From Alkalidesulfovibrio alkalitolerans DSM 16529 (GTDB lineage: Bacteria; Desulfobacterota; Desulfovibrionia; Desulfovibrionales; Desulfovibrionaceae), in assembly GCF_000422245.1 (NCBI RefSeq), contig NZ_ATHI01000027.1, forward strand, positions 151,478 to 215,477: a DNA stretch of 64,000 nt, in the 5' to 3' direction. Numbering within the stretch: position 1 is the stretch's first letter; the number at the start of each line of letters is the position of its first letter. Under the pieces are notes generated by a model. That model had not been told where the DNA came from and searched no databases. It was given only the letters and a program-made list of their open reading frames with translations. The position numbers and the translations under genes are program-made. Of this stretch, positions 16,746-26,072 are shown piece by piece.

Positions 16746-18242
16746 ATGGGAAAGAATCCGCGCCAGAGCCCGTTCGCGCCCCGCCCCAAAAACCAGGGAG
16801 CGGAAACAAAGGGCGTTCGCCTTGGCCCGGACTCCCGAGCGGACGCAAAGGGCCGCGCATCCGCCGAAACGGCTGCGGCCGGAGGGCGCGTCCTGGACGT
16901 GGGACAGCGCATCGAGTGCGAGGCGCAGTCCCTGGCCGACGGCGGCCGGGGCGTGGCCCGCGTCGAAGGCATGGCGGTCTTTTTGGATCACGCCCTGCCC
17001 GGACAACGGGTCGAGGCCGTCATCGAACGGCTGCACCGCCGTCACGCCGAGGCCCGCGTGGTGAACGTCCTTTCACGCGCGCCGGGTCAGGTCGAACCCT
17101 TCTGCCCCCATTTCGGCGTCTGCGGCGGCTGCGATTTCCAGGATCTGGAATACGGGCGCCAGCTCGCCTGGAAGCGGACCCAGGTGACCCAGGCCTTGGA
17201 ACGGCTGGGCGGCATCGCCGACGCGCCAGTCGAAGAGACCGTCCCTTCACCGCTGACGCGGGGATTCCGCAACAAGATGGAGTTCGCCTTCTTCGGCGCA
17301 CGCGGCGCGCTCCGGCTCGGGCTTCGGCCGCGCGGCCAGGGCGACGAAGTGGTGGACATCCTCCAATGCGGCCTGATGGCGGGCGACGCGGGCGCGCTGC
17401 TTGCAACCGCCCGCGAGGCGGCCGCCTCGTCCGGCCTGCCCGCCTACGATCCCGCAACGGGCCGGGGTTTTTGGCGCTTCCTGGTGCTGAGACGCAATCT
17501 TGCGGGGCAGGTGGTGGCTATCGTCATCACAGCGGCGAATCCCAAAAGCGAGCAGGCCGTGCGCCGCCTGACCGACGCCTTGGGCGGCGTCTGTGAGACG
17601 CTCGGCGGCGTGGTATGGGGCATTCGGACCAAGCGGCCGCAGGTTGCCCTTTCCGAAAGCCTGCGTACGATCTGGGGCGGATCACGTTTCATCGAGAACT
17701 GCGCCGGGCTCACCTGGGAGCTTTCCGCCGAATCCTTCTTCCAAACCAACACCCTGGCCGCGGAAAAGCTGGTTGAAATCGTGCGCCGCGAGGCCGCGCT
17801 CACCGGCGCGGAGACACTCTACGACTGTTGCTGCGGCGCGGGGCTCCTGGGCCTTTCCCTGGCGCGGGAGGCCGAGGAGGTGGTCGGCTTCGAGGTCTAC
17901 GGCCCGGCCGTGGCCGACGCGAGGGCCAATGCAAAGCGCCTTGGCCTTCAAAATGTCCGCTTCGTGGCCGGAGATCTGGCCAAGACGCTGGCCGGTCCGG
18001 GGTTGCCCCGGCCCGGCGCGGTCCTGGCCGATCCGCCCCGCGCAGGTCTCGACGAGGCCGTGGTCGCGCGACTCATGGCCCTTTCGCCCGAGCGTATCGT
18101 AGCCGTGTCCTGCAATCCGGCCACCCTGGCCCGCGACGTCGGCCGCCTGTCCCTGGCCTACAGACTCGCCCGCGTCACACCTGTGGATCTCTTTCCTCAC
18201 TCCCACCACGTGGAAAGCGTGGCGCTTTTGCTCCGAAAATAG
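16746..18242 (+). CDS. rlmD: 23S rRNA (uracil-C5)-methyltransferase, RlmD/RumA-like
   Basis: 498 residues. After a basic, low-complexity N-terminal ~45 residues comes a TRAM domain (IECEAQSLADGGRGVARVEG), then the cluster motif CPHFGVCGGCDFQ for a 4Fe-4S centre, ESFFQTN, the SAM-binding CCCGAGLLGLSLA, and the catalytic VSCNPATLARD. It methylates uracil C5 in 23S rRNA (U1939 in E. coli RlmD). RlmC or TrmA-like specificity cannot be excluded. The long N-terminal extension is odd and an internal start near residue 50 is possible. Confidence 0.88.
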   Translation: MGKNPRQSPFAPRPKNQGAETKGVRLGPDSRADAKGRASAETAAAGGRVLDVGQRIECEAQSLADGGRGVARVEGMAVFLDHALPGQRVEAVIERLHRRHAEARVVNVLSRAPGQVEPFCPHFGVCGGCDFQDLEYGRQLAWKRTQVTQALERLGGIADAPVEETVPSPLTRGFRNKMEFAFFGARGALRLGLRPRGQGDEVVDILQCGLMAGDAGALLATAREAAASSGLPAYDPATGRGFWRFLVLRRNLAGQVVAIVITAANPKSEQAVRRLTDALGGVCETLGGVVWGIRTKRPQVALSESLRTIWGGSRFIENCAGLTWELSAESFFQTNTLAAEKLVEIVRREAALTGAETLYDCCCGAGLLGLSLAREAEEVVGFEVYGPAVADARANAKRLGLQNVRFVAGDLAKTLAGPGLPRPGAVLADPPRAGLDEAVVARLMALSPERIVAVSCNPATLARDVGRLSLAYRLARVTPVDLFPHSHHVESVALLLRK

Positions 18243-18308
18243 TTCTTAATTTCTTGAAGACGCACCCTGCCTGCGCTATTCGGTAGTAAACCGGAGGCAG
18301 TATCGCGC

Positions 18309-19361
18309 ATGGCGCAGCCCATCTCGGCCCCCCCTATACCCTCGCTCTCGCCCCATGAGACGCGACTGGTGATCTTGTGCTTCGACCCTTCGGCCACGGC
18401 CCGGGAGCTGGTCGAAACGCTGGCCAGGGACGAGCAGGCTGTTTCGCTTTTCCTCAAGGCCGCGCGCGGCAATGCCTTCGGCTTCGGCGGAGCACCGGCC
18501 ACGCTGCCGCAGGCCGTGGTGCGCACCGGCTTCGCCTTCGCACGCAAATGGGCCGCCGTCCATGCGCTGAGCCGACGCATGCACGAGATCACGGGCAGGC
18601 CCCCCGGGGTCAACGAGTATTGGCGGCGAGCGTTGTGCCGCAGCGTCGTGGCCGACGCCCTGGAGGACTATTTCGCTCCCTGCGCCTGTGGTCAGGCTGC
18701 CTTGCTCGGATTTCTCCTGGAAGCAGGAGGGCTGCTTGCGCCAAGCGAGCCCTCTCCAGAGAAACGCTACGCCCTGAGCGCGCGAATGCTGCGCGCATGG
18801 GGGCTGCCCGGCCACGCGATCCAGGTGCTGGAGGAGGCGGCAAAAGGGCCTGCAACCCCTTTAAGCTCGCCCACCCGCCGTTTTCTGCACGTCGCAGATC
18901 TCTTCTCCGACCTGTGCTTCGGCGAACGCGAGGACATCCACGCCTTCCTGCTCACGGCCCAGGAACTGCTCGACGCCGACGAAGCCTTGGTGGAAGATCT
19001 GGTCATCGCCTCGTTGCAAACCTTGCGTGGCGTGGCCGAGCACATCCTTATGGACGCCGATGCGCGCCAGGGATTGAACGAACTCCTGGGCAAGGCCACG
19101 CGCGTCTTCCGCGACATGCTGCGCGAGGCCGCGCCCGCGCCGCTGCCCTCGCGCGAAACCCTTGACGTGGCGGTCGCGCGCGACACGCTTGAGGCCATGG
19201 CGCACGAGCTGCGCAACCCGCTGATGGCCGTGGGCGGCTTTGCCCGCAAACTCGTGGGGGCGCTCGACGCCACCTCGCCGGAACACGAATACGCGTCTAT
19301 CATCTTGGAGGAAGGACGCCGCATCGAAGAGCTGTTCCGTGGCATGGAGGAGAATCCGTGA
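18309..19361 (+). CDS. HDOD-like protein ending in a histidine-kinase DHp helix pair, no ATPase domain
   Basis: 350 residues, no membrane segments. The N-terminal ~230 residues look like an HDOD domain (PSATARELVETLARDEQAV, then LPQAVVRTGF and a long helical array), though divergent. Residues about 285-345 are a HisKA/DHp unit: AMAHELRNPLMAVGGF with H299 as candidate phospho-acceptor, and a second helix EYASIILEEGRRIEELF. The protein then stops, so no HATPase_c domain exists. The next gene, 58 bp on, is a stand-alone receiver. Together they could form a relay in which another kinase supplies the phosphate. The HDOD call is moderate, the DHp call strong. Confidence 0.75.
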   Translation: MAQPISAPPIPSLSPHETRLVILCFDPSATARELVETLARDEQAVSLFLKAARGNAFGFGGAPATLPQAVVRTGFAFARKWAAVHALSRRMHEITGRPPGVNEYWRRALCRSVVADALEDYFAPCACGQAALLGFLLEAGGLLAPSEPSPEKRYALSARMLRAWGLPGHAIQVLEEAAKGPATPLSSPTRRFLHVADLFSDLCFGEREDIHAFLLTAQELLDADEALVEDLVIASLQTLRGVAEHILMDADARQGLNELLGKATRVFRDMLREAAPAPLPSRETLDVAVARDTLEAMAHELRNPLMAVGGFARKLVGALDATSPEHEYASIILEEGRRIEELFRGMEENP

Positions 19362-19419
19362 GGCTCCCCCGACACCCCGCACGAAATACGAAACCATGCT
19401 GATAACCCGCGGAGGACGC

Positions 19420-19809
19420 ATGCACCGCATTCTGGTTGTCGATGACGACGCGATCATGCGCGACATGATCCGGAGCTACCTGGAAGCCGAAGGGCACGAC
19501 GTGATCGAGGCGAGCAACGGCCGCGATGCCCTCGCCAAGCACCGACTGAGCCCCGCGGACATCGCCATCGTGGACATATTCATGCCCACCAAGGACGGCA
19601 TTGAAACCATTCTCGAACTGCGCCGCATGACCCCGTGTCCGCGCATCCTGGCCATCTCCGGGGGCGGCGAAATCGGCGGTCTGGAATACCTCTCCTACGC
19701 CAAGGTGCTCGGCGCGGACGGCGCTCTGGCAAAGCCCTTCGGCCGCGAGGACCTGCTGCGGGCCATCGCGTCGATCTCGTTCGGCGACAAGCCCGCGCCG
19801 CCCCTGTAG
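19420..19809 (+). CDS. Stand-alone response-regulator receiver (CheY-like)
   Basis: 129 residues, receiver domain only. Acidic pocket D8-D10 (VVDDDA), phospho-acceptor D52 (IVDIFMPTKDG), S80 and K105 (AKPFG) are all present. No output domain, so it acts by protein contact or as a relay intermediate. GGAGG lies just upstream of the ATG. Its neighbour upstream carries a DHp histidine but no ATPase domain, so the two are likely partners. Confidence 0.92.
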   Translation: MHRILVVDDDAIMRDMIRSYLEAEGHDVIEASNGRDALAKHRLSPADIAIVDIFMPTKDGIETILELRRMTPCPRILAISGGGEIGGLEYLSYAKVLGADGALAKPFGREDLLRAIASISFGDKPAPPL

Positions 19810-19810
19810 C

Positions 19811-19929
19811 GCGCAGGAGGAGGCGCTGTCTCCTTCTGCACCTCCTCAGCCAGGGGGCTGAGTCCCTGGATCCCGTGATTCGCGGTGAAGCCTTCGCTGG
19901 CAAAGCACGCGTCGGTGCGGCGGCGATAC
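19811..19929 (+). repeat. Family B repeat, diverged copy
   Basis: Retains the GGAGGAGGCGCTG start, the CCAGGG/CCCTGG middle, GATTCGCGGTGAAGCC and the GGTGCGGCGGCGAT end, with more substitutions than copy 1. A family A copy follows about 50 bp later. Confidence 0.6.
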
Positions 19930-19981
19930 GTATCGATCTAAAATTGCTGTCTGTTCAACAAGTTGCGTTGCCTTTCAGGCG

Positions 19982-20102
19982 AGGCGTCAAAAACCGCGAG
20001 GGCAAGGCGCGAGAGCCGGGCAAGACCGACGCGTATCAAAGAATACGCGAGGGTCTGGGTTCTTTGCGGCAACGCCGCAGATGGGGCTTTTTCAGCAGCC
20101 TG
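19982..20102 (+). repeat. Family A palindromic repeat, between convergent genes
   Basis: Core GACGCGTATC-aaag-AATACGCGAGG and terminal GGGGCTTTTTCAGCAGCC as in other A copies. It touches the sppA stop codon, so it could form the 3' hairpin for both convergent transcripts. Confidence 0.65.
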
Positions 20103-20103
20103 A

Positions 20104-20988
20104 TCAGCGAAGGACGAGCCGCCCCATGGCCTCGACCATGAGTTCGGAGAGAAGTTGGCGCAAAAGGCCGACGCGCTTTTCGGGCGGCCCCTCGATGATC
20201 GGCACTTCGCCGGTCAGGCCGGTCTGCTCCTTGAGCAGTTCGAAGGCCGTGTCCAGGCCGCCCAGGCGGTCGACGAGGCCGTTATCGCGCGCCTGAAGGC
20301 CGGTGAAGGCCTGCCCGCGCGCGAGCGCGGCCATTTTTTCGCGCGGCATGGAGCGTGCCGCGGCCATGTCGTCCACGAATTGCTGGTGGATGTTCTCCAC
20401 CAAGGCGCGCAGGTAGTCGCGCTGCTCCTCGGTGAGGTCGGAAAAAGGCGAGCCCGCTCCCTTGAAGGGACCGCTGACGATTTGCTCGTGGCTCACGCCG
20501 AGCTTTTCCATCAGACCCTTAAGGTTCGCTGTTTCGAGGATGACGCCGATGCTGCCCGTGAGGGTGCCCGGATTGGCCACGACGACCGGCGCGGCGGCGG
20601 CCACGTAATAGCCGCCGCTGGCCGCGACCGACGCCATGGAGGCCACTACGGGCTTCTCTTTAGCCAATTCCTGGACCGCGCGGAATATCTCCTGGCTTGG
20701 CGCAACCACTCCGCCGGGGGAATTGATGCGCACGACCACGCCCTTGACCGTGGGGTCGCGCCGGATGCGGCCGATGTAGTCGGTGATTTCGCGGGAGTCG
20801 GCGATCAGCCCTTCAACCCGCACCAGGGCGAAGCGCTCCTTGGGCGGGAAGAGGTCCTGGCCGCCCACCAGGACGCGAAAGGCGGCCATGGTCCCCAACA
20901 TGAGGACCATGGCCGCCAGAATGAGCGTGAAGCCGAAGAGGAACGGGTGCCTCTGGCTGAAGGGTTGTCTAGGCTTTGTCTCCGTCAT
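20104..20988 (-). CDS. sppA: Signal peptide peptidase, SppA-type
   Basis: 294 residues, the short 36K-type SppA. One N-terminal transmembrane helix (about 14-37), then a ClpP-fold S49 domain with INSPGGVV, the nucleophile serine in ASVAASGGYYVAA and the general-base lysine in SGPFKGAGSPF. It cleaves remnant signal peptides in the inner membrane. The start overlaps the rpsA stop by 20 bp, so it is translated from the rpsA transcript. Confidence 0.92.
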   Translation of the reverse strand: MTETKPRQPFSQRHPFLFGFTLILAAMVLMLGTMAAFRVLVGGQDLFPPKERFALVRVEGLIADSREITDYIGRIRRDPTVKGVVVRINSPGGVVAPSQEIFRAVQELAKEKPVVASMASVAASGGYYVAAAAPVVVANPGTLTGSIGVILETANLKGLMEKLGVSHEQIVSGPFKGAGSPFSDLTEEQRDYLRALVENIHQQFVDDMAAARSMPREKMAALARGQAFTGLQARDNGLVDRLGGLDTAFELLKEQTGLTGEVPIIEGPPEKRVGLLRQLLSELMVEAMGRLVLR

Positions 20989-22720
20989 CGCCGTTCGTCG
21001 CGGCCTCCATCTGCTGCTGCATCACGTCGCCCAGGGTGAAGCCGGACTCGGAGGTGCGGAATTCCTTCATCCGCTTGCGCTCCTCCTCTTCCTTGAGCTG
21101 CTTGATGGACAGACCCAGACGACGCTCGTCGGCGCTGACATGGATGACCTTGGCCTGGATGGGCACGCCTTCCTTGAACAGCTCGGCGGGGTCCTTGACC
21201 TTCTTGGTGCTGATCTCGGAGACGTGGACCAGACCCTCGATACCCTCCTCGACTTCGACGAAGAGGCCGAAGTCGGTGATGTTGGTCACGGTGCCGGTGA
21301 TGACCTCGCCGACCGGGTACTTGGAGGGCACGTGGTTCCAGGGGTCGTCGGCGAGTTGCTTGACGCCGAGGGTGAACTTCTCGTTCTCCTTGTCCACGGT
21401 CAGCACCTTGGCCTGCACCGGGTCGCCCACCTTGTACATCTCGCCGGGGTGGCGGACCTTTTTGGTCCAGGAGATGTCGGAGACGTGGATCAGGCCGTCG
21501 ATGCCGTCTTCGATGCCGATGAACAGGCCGAACTCGGTGATGTTCTTGATGACGCCCTCAAGGATGGTACCCTCGGGGTACTTCTCGGCCACGATGTCCC
21601 AGGGGTTGGGCTTGACCTGTTTCATGCCGAGCGAGATGCGCTTCTTGTCGGGGTCCACGCCCAGGATAACGACCTCGACCTCCTCGCCCGCGGAGACCAT
21701 CTGGGAAGGATGGCGCAGCTTGCGGGTCCAGGACATCTCGGAGATGTGCACCAAGCCTTCGACGCCGGGCTCAAGCTCCACGAACGCGCCGTAGTCCACC
21801 AGATTGGTGACCTTGCCGTTGAAACGCTGACCCTCGGGGAACTTGGCCGCGATGTTTTCCCAGGGATCAGGCACGAGCTGCTTCAGGCCCAGGGAGACCT
21901 TGTTGGTCTCGCGGTCGAAGGAAAGTACCTTGAGTTCGAGCTCCTGGCCGAGCTGGACCATTTCCTTGGGATGACGGATGCGCTTCCAGGACATGTCCGT
22001 GATGTGCAACAGGCCGTCCAGGCCGCCCAGGTCCACGAACACGCCGTACTCGGTGACGTTCTTGACCTTGCCGGAGACCACCTGGCCCTCGGCCAGGGTG
22101 GAGAGCAGCTCCTTGCGCAGCCCCTCGCGCTGCTCTTCGAGCAGGACGCGGCGGGAGACGATGACGTTGGAGCGGCGGCGGTTGATTTTCAGGACGCGGA
22201 ACTCGAAGTCCTGGCCCACCAGGGCGTCCATGTCGGGCACGGGGCGGAGGTCCACATGGGAGCCGGGCAAGAAGGCCTCGATACCCTCCAGGTCCACCGT
22301 GTAGCCACCCTTGACGCGGCGCACGATGCGGCCCGTGATGGTCTTCTCGCCTTCCATGACGTCTTCGAGCTTATCGAAAAGCTTCATCCGCTTGGCGCGT
22401 TCGCGCGAGAGGATGATCGTTCCTTCGGATTCGTTCTTGTTGACCACGAAGACGTCGATCCGATCACCGACCTTGACGTTCAGATTGCCTTCAAGGTCCA
22501 TGAATTCGGCGATGGGCAACTGGCCCTCGGACTTGAAGTTGACGTCCACGAGGACGAACTCCTTGCCGATGCGCACGACTTCGCCGGGGACGATGGTTCC
22601 CTCGTCAAGCTCGCCGAAGTCCGCGTTGAGATAATCTTCGAGGGCTGATTCGAAATTGACGTCGTCCATGTCCATCGGGGTTTTCGCCTTCGCGTGGTCG
22701 TTTTGTGCGGATACGTTCAT
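20969..22720 (-). CDS. rpsA: 30S ribosomal protein S1
   Basis: 583 residues with six S1/OB-fold repeats, the later four carrying the classic pattern (VKNVTEYGVFVDLGG, VTNLVDYGAFVELE, IKNITEFGLFIGIE, VTNITDFGLFVEVE). It binds mRNA and helps unfold and load it on the 30S subunit. Length is close to the gammaproteobacterial protein. GGAGGAAGGAAT precedes the ATG. The frame extends upstream but that sequence is not S1-like. rimO, which modifies ribosomal protein S12, lies upstream on the same strand. Confidence 0.97.
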   Translation of the reverse strand: MNVSAQNDHAKAKTPMDMDDVNFESALEDYLNADFGELDEGTIVPGEVVRIGKEFVLVDVNFKSEGQLPIAEFMDLEGNLNVKVGDRIDVFVVNKNESEGTIILSRERAKRMKLFDKLEDVMEGEKTITGRIVRRVKGGYTVDLEGIEAFLPGSHVDLRPVPDMDALVGQDFEFRVLKINRRRSNVIVSRRVLLEEQREGLRKELLSTLAEGQVVSGKVKNVTEYGVFVDLGGLDGLLHITDMSWKRIRHPKEMVQLGQELELKVLSFDRETNKVSLGLKQLVPDPWENIAAKFPEGQRFNGKVTNLVDYGAFVELEPGVEGLVHISEMSWTRKLRHPSQMVSAGEEVEVVILGVDPDKKRISLGMKQVKPNPWDIVAEKYPEGTILEGVIKNITEFGLFIGIEDGIDGLIHVSDISWTKKVRHPGEMYKVGDPVQAKVLTVDKENEKFTLGVKQLADDPWNHVPSKYPVGEVITGTVTNITDFGLFVEVEEGIEGLVHVSEISTKKVKDPAELFKEGVPIQAKVIHVSADERRLGLSIKQLKEEEERKRMKEFRTSESGFTLGDVMQQQMEAATNGDDGDKA

Positions 22721-22841
22721 AGGTATTCCTTCCTCCAGGCTCCTCAGCCGAAAAATTTTCCTGCCCCCTAGCACACGGCACCGGGGTTGGCAACCGCGAA
22801 ATGCCCGGAAAAAGCCGCTTCCGCCCGCATTGTGCCGATTT

Positions 22842-24170
22842 TCACTCAATCAAGGCGGATAGGTCATAATCTTGTGAATCCTGGATCAAGGCCCGCGCCA
22901 CAAGGCTTTCCGCGGCTCCGGGCCCGCTTACATAGGTCACGCCGTCCACCTCCGGAGCCTGGAACCAGGTCCGACCGACAAAAAGCCCCGGCCACTCGGG
23001 CGAGGGTTCGTCGATGACCACGTCCAGTTCCTGGCCGACATACCCGGCAAGAATCCCGGCGCTGATTTCGCGCTGCAGTTCCATGACCCGATCGCGCCGT
23101 TCCTCGCGCTCGGCGGGGTTCACCTGGCCCTCCATAAGCGCGGCCGCCGTGCCTTCCTCGGCCTGGTAGGCGAAGACGCCCAGCGAATGGAAGCGGACCT
23201 CGGCCACGAAGTCCAAAAGCGCCTTCAGGTGTTCCTCGCGTTCGCCCGGAAAGCCCACGATCAGGCTCGTGCGCAGCGCGGCGTCGGGGAAACGGGCGCG
23301 CACGCGCTCGATGGCCCGGCGCGGGTCCGTGGCGAAGGGCCTTCCCATGGCCCGGAGGATGTCGGGATGGGCGTGCTGCAGCGGAATGTCGAAATACGGA
23401 ACCAGCGGCGGGCCGACGTCCGCCAGCCTGGCAAGGAAATCGTCCGTGAGCCCGGCCGGGTAGAGGTACATCAGGCGCAGGCGCGAAAGTCCCTCGATGC
23501 GGGCGAGTTGCGCGGCCAGATCGGCCAGCCGCTCGGGGCCGTCGAGGTCGCGGCCCCAGGCCGTCAGATCCTGGGCCACCAGGACAAGCTCCGGCACGCC
23601 CTGGTCCACGAGGGCCCTGGCCTCGTCGAGAAGCGCCTGCATGGGCGCGCTGGCCAGCCTGCCCCGGATGGAGGGTATGGTGCAGAAGGTGCAGGCGTTG
23701 CCGCAGCCTTCGGCGATCTTGAGATAGGCGTATCCGGCCGGGGTGGTGGCGCGGCGCGGCACGGCCACGGGCGCGCGGGCCTCGTCGCCGCGTTCGGCCA
23801 GGGCCGAAAGCACCAGTTCAGGCCACTGCGCCATGCCATCCAGGGCAAGCCAGAGGTCCACCTCGGGCAGCTCGGCGGCCAGAGTCTCCTGGCCATAACG
23901 CGAAACCAGGCACCCTGCCGCGACGACCAACGGGCGTTTGCCGCGCGCCCGCTTGGAAGCCTGGGCCGCGGCCTGGGCCGCGTCGAGCAGCGTCTCGGCC
24001 GATTCCTGCACGGCGGGCGCGATGAAACCGCAGGTATTGACGAAGATCAGGCGGGCCTTGGAGGGGTCGTCCACGGCCTTGACCGGGCCGAGGGCGGCCA
24101 GAAAGCGCTCGGTGTCCACCCTGGTCTTGGGGCAGCCGAGCGAAACCACGTAGGCGGGAATGGGTCGCAT
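22842..24170 (-). CDS. rimO: Ribosomal protein S12 methylthiotransferase
   Basis: 442 residues, radical-SAM methylthiotransferase. The UPF0004 domain has VSLGCPKTRVDTE, VNTCGFI and AAGCLVSRYG (three cysteines for the auxiliary cluster). The radical-SAM motif CGNACTFCTIP follows near residue 150, and a TRAM domain ends the protein. It adds a methylthio group to the conserved Asp of S12. CPKT instead of CPKN and VDTE instead of VDSE are small departures. MiaB is less likely given the KIAEGCGNACTFCTIPSIRG context and total length. Confidence 0.93.
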   Translation of the reverse strand: MRPIPAYVVSLGCPKTRVDTERFLAALGPVKAVDDPSKARLIFVNTCGFIAPAVQESAETLLDAAQAAAQASKRARGKRPLVVAAGCLVSRYGQETLAAELPEVDLWLALDGMAQWPELVLSALAERGDEARAPVAVPRRATTPAGYAYLKIAEGCGNACTFCTIPSIRGRLASAPMQALLDEARALVDQGVPELVLVAQDLTAWGRDLDGPERLADLAAQLARIEGLSRLRLMYLYPAGLTDDFLARLADVGPPLVPYFDIPLQHAHPDILRAMGRPFATDPRRAIERVRARFPDAALRTSLIVGFPGEREEHLKALLDFVAEVRFHSLGVFAYQAEEGTAAALMEGQVNPAEREERRDRVMELQREISAGILAGYVGQELDVVIDEPSPEWPGLFVGRTWFQAPEVDGVTYVSGPGAAESLVARALIQDSQDYDLSALIE

Positions 24171-24341
24171 GGCCGTGGTTTAGTCCATTTCCGCGCGCCT
24201 GGCTAGCTGGGCGCCTTCCTTCATTTTTGTCCGCCGAATCTTGCCCCTCCTTGCCAGGAAATCGTCGCCGGGGTAGTAATAGGTCATTGCGCGAGGTCCG
24301 CTAATATTTTCGGACGCCCGCGCCCTGGGGGAACCACGGAT

Positions 24342-25880
24342 ATGGCCGAGCAAACCGACAGCGCCGCCCCGTGCGTGCAGAAGATCGCCGTGGCCGGGCG
24401 CGGCCCTGAGTTCGAGAAGCTCGTCGAACTGCTGCGGGACGGCGTCAAGGTAGAGGTCGCCGCCGAACTCAGGCTCGTGGCCGCCGCCTGCGAAGGCGGC
24501 CCGCTGCCTGAGATCGCCTCGCGCCACCCGGACCTGCCCCTGTACGCCGACGTGGGCGAGCTCCTGGGCTCGCACCGCGACACGGACGTGCTCTTCGTCT
24601 CCGGCTCGCGCGCCCTCGTGGAGCGGGCACGCGCTCTGGCCCCGGCCAGCACCCTGGTCTTCGGCCCGGCCGAATCCGTGTTCTTCCTGACCCTCTTCGA
24701 CCCCGAACGGCTGTGTCTTTCCTGCCGCCTGGACCTCTCGCGCACGCGCTCACTCTTCGAGGCGGTCATGGACGAAGTGCGCGAGGACATGATCCTCATG
24801 GACCGCGACGGCTACATCGTGGACGTCAACCGGAACGTCTGGGAGCGGCGCGGCAAGACGCGCGAGGAGTTCCTGGGCAAACCCGTGTGGGAGGCCTTCG
24901 AGGGCCGCGACCAGCTCTGCCGCGAGCGCGAGGACGACTGCCCGGCGTTGCGTACCCTCTCCTCCGGCCAGAAGGCCGAGGGCATGCACACTTTCGTGGA
25001 CCAGGAAGGCAGGCTGCACTACTACCGCGTGGCCACCTACCCCATCCTGGACGCGAGCGGCCGCATGACCCACGTGGCCGAACTGCGCCGCGACGTGACC
25101 CAGCGCACCCGTATGGAGCAACGCTTGCAGCAGTCCGAGCGGCTGGCCAGCATCGGCGAATTGTCCACCTACCTGGCGCACGAAATCAGGAACCCCTTGT
25201 TCGCCATCTCCGGTTTCGCCAATTCCCTGGCTCGCAACGAGAACCTCGACGAGCAGGCCCGCGAGAAGGCCAACATCATTCTCCAGGAATCCAAACGGCT
25301 GGACGTGATCCTGAAGAGCATCCTCAACTTCGCCCGGCCCACCGAGGGCGCGGCGGGCCGCGTGGACGTGAACGAGGTGGTGCGCGAAACCATGGGCGTG
25401 ATGACCCTGGACTGCGAGAAGCTATGCATCGTTCCGGAGATGGAGCTCGACGAGGGCATTCCCCTGGCCAAGGGCGACCCGGAATTGCTCAAGCAGTCGC
25501 TCATCAACCTGGTCAAGAACGCCAAGGAGGCCATGCCGCGCGGCGGCAGGCTCGTCATCCGCACGGGGCTCAAAAAGAACCGCGTCTTCTTGCAGGTCGA
25601 GGACACGGGCACGGGCATCCCCAAGGAGAACCTGCCCAAGATATTCAACCCCTTCTTCTCCACCAAGGACAAAGGCGCGGGCCTTGGCCTGGCCATGATC
25701 AAGAAGATCCTCGATGACATCGGCGGCGATGTGACCATCGACAGCGTGGAGGGCAAGGGCACCAAGGTCACCCTGGCCATGCCGCCGGTGCTCGGCGGCG
25801 AGGAGGCGGGCAAGCGCAGGGCCAGGGACGACGAGCCGCAGGCCGCCGAACCGCTCGGTCCGCCCAAGGTCGGCCCGTAG
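24342..25880 (+). CDS. Soluble PAS sensor histidine kinase with N-terminal Rossmann-like domain
   Basis: 512 residues, no membrane helix. Residues about 13-125 start KIAVAGRGPEFEKLVELL and run as alternating strands and helices, resembling the NAD-binding half of GFO/IDH dehydrogenases. A PAS domain follows (about 135-255, ending AELRRDVTQRTRMEQ), then HisKA with H280 (YLAHEIRNPLFAISGF) and HATPase_c with N-box NLVKNAKEA, DTGTGIP, FFSTKDKGAGLGLAM. Full kinase activity is expected. Ligand binding by the Rossmann region is inference. There is no response regulator next to it. Confidence 0.9.
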   Translation: MAEQTDSAAPCVQKIAVAGRGPEFEKLVELLRDGVKVEVAAELRLVAAACEGGPLPEIASRHPDLPLYADVGELLGSHRDTDVLFVSGSRALVERARALAPASTLVFGPAESVFFLTLFDPERLCLSCRLDLSRTRSLFEAVMDEVREDMILMDRDGYIVDVNRNVWERRGKTREEFLGKPVWEAFEGRDQLCREREDDCPALRTLSSGQKAEGMHTFVDQEGRLHYYRVATYPILDASGRMTHVAELRRDVTQRTRMEQRLQQSERLASIGELSTYLAHEIRNPLFAISGFANSLARNENLDEQAREKANIILQESKRLDVILKSILNFARPTEGAAGRVDVNEVVRETMGVMTLDCEKLCIVPEMELDEGIPLAKGDPELLKQSLINLVKNAKEAMPRGGRLVIRTGLKKNRVFLQVEDTGTGIPKENLPKIFNPFFSTKDKGAGLGLAMIKKILDDIGGDVTIDSVEGKGTKVTLAMPPVLGGEEAGKRRARDDEPQAAEPLGPPKVGP

Positions 25881-25945
25881 GCGTTCGGTCAGGCGTCCTT
25901 TTGCGGCGCGTGGCTTCACTTCTTTCCCGGTTCCCTGTACGAAGG

Positions 25946-26062
25946 CCCCTGGCGGCTTTGACATTGCGGGAGCGTGCGACCTTCTTCTTGCGCTCGTGAT
26001 CCGCACGAATTTGAATTTTTCGCGGCAACGCGACGGAGAGCGCTTTTTCAGCGGCTCATAAG
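25946..26062 (+). repeat. Degenerate family A-like repeat
   Basis: Carries CTTCTTGCGC, GAATTTTTCGCGGCAACGC and CTTTTTCAGCGGC, all features of family A, but the central palindrome is eroded. It ends a few bases before the rdgB ribosome-binding site. Confidence 0.4.
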
Positions 26063-26072
26063 GATTTTTCCC

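Noticed and set aside
18242..19361. Frameshift that would hide a lost ATPase domain of the HDOD-DHp protein
   Set aside because: No HATPase motifs (N-box, G-boxes) occur in any frame downstream; the next gene is an intact receiver with a good ribosome-binding site.
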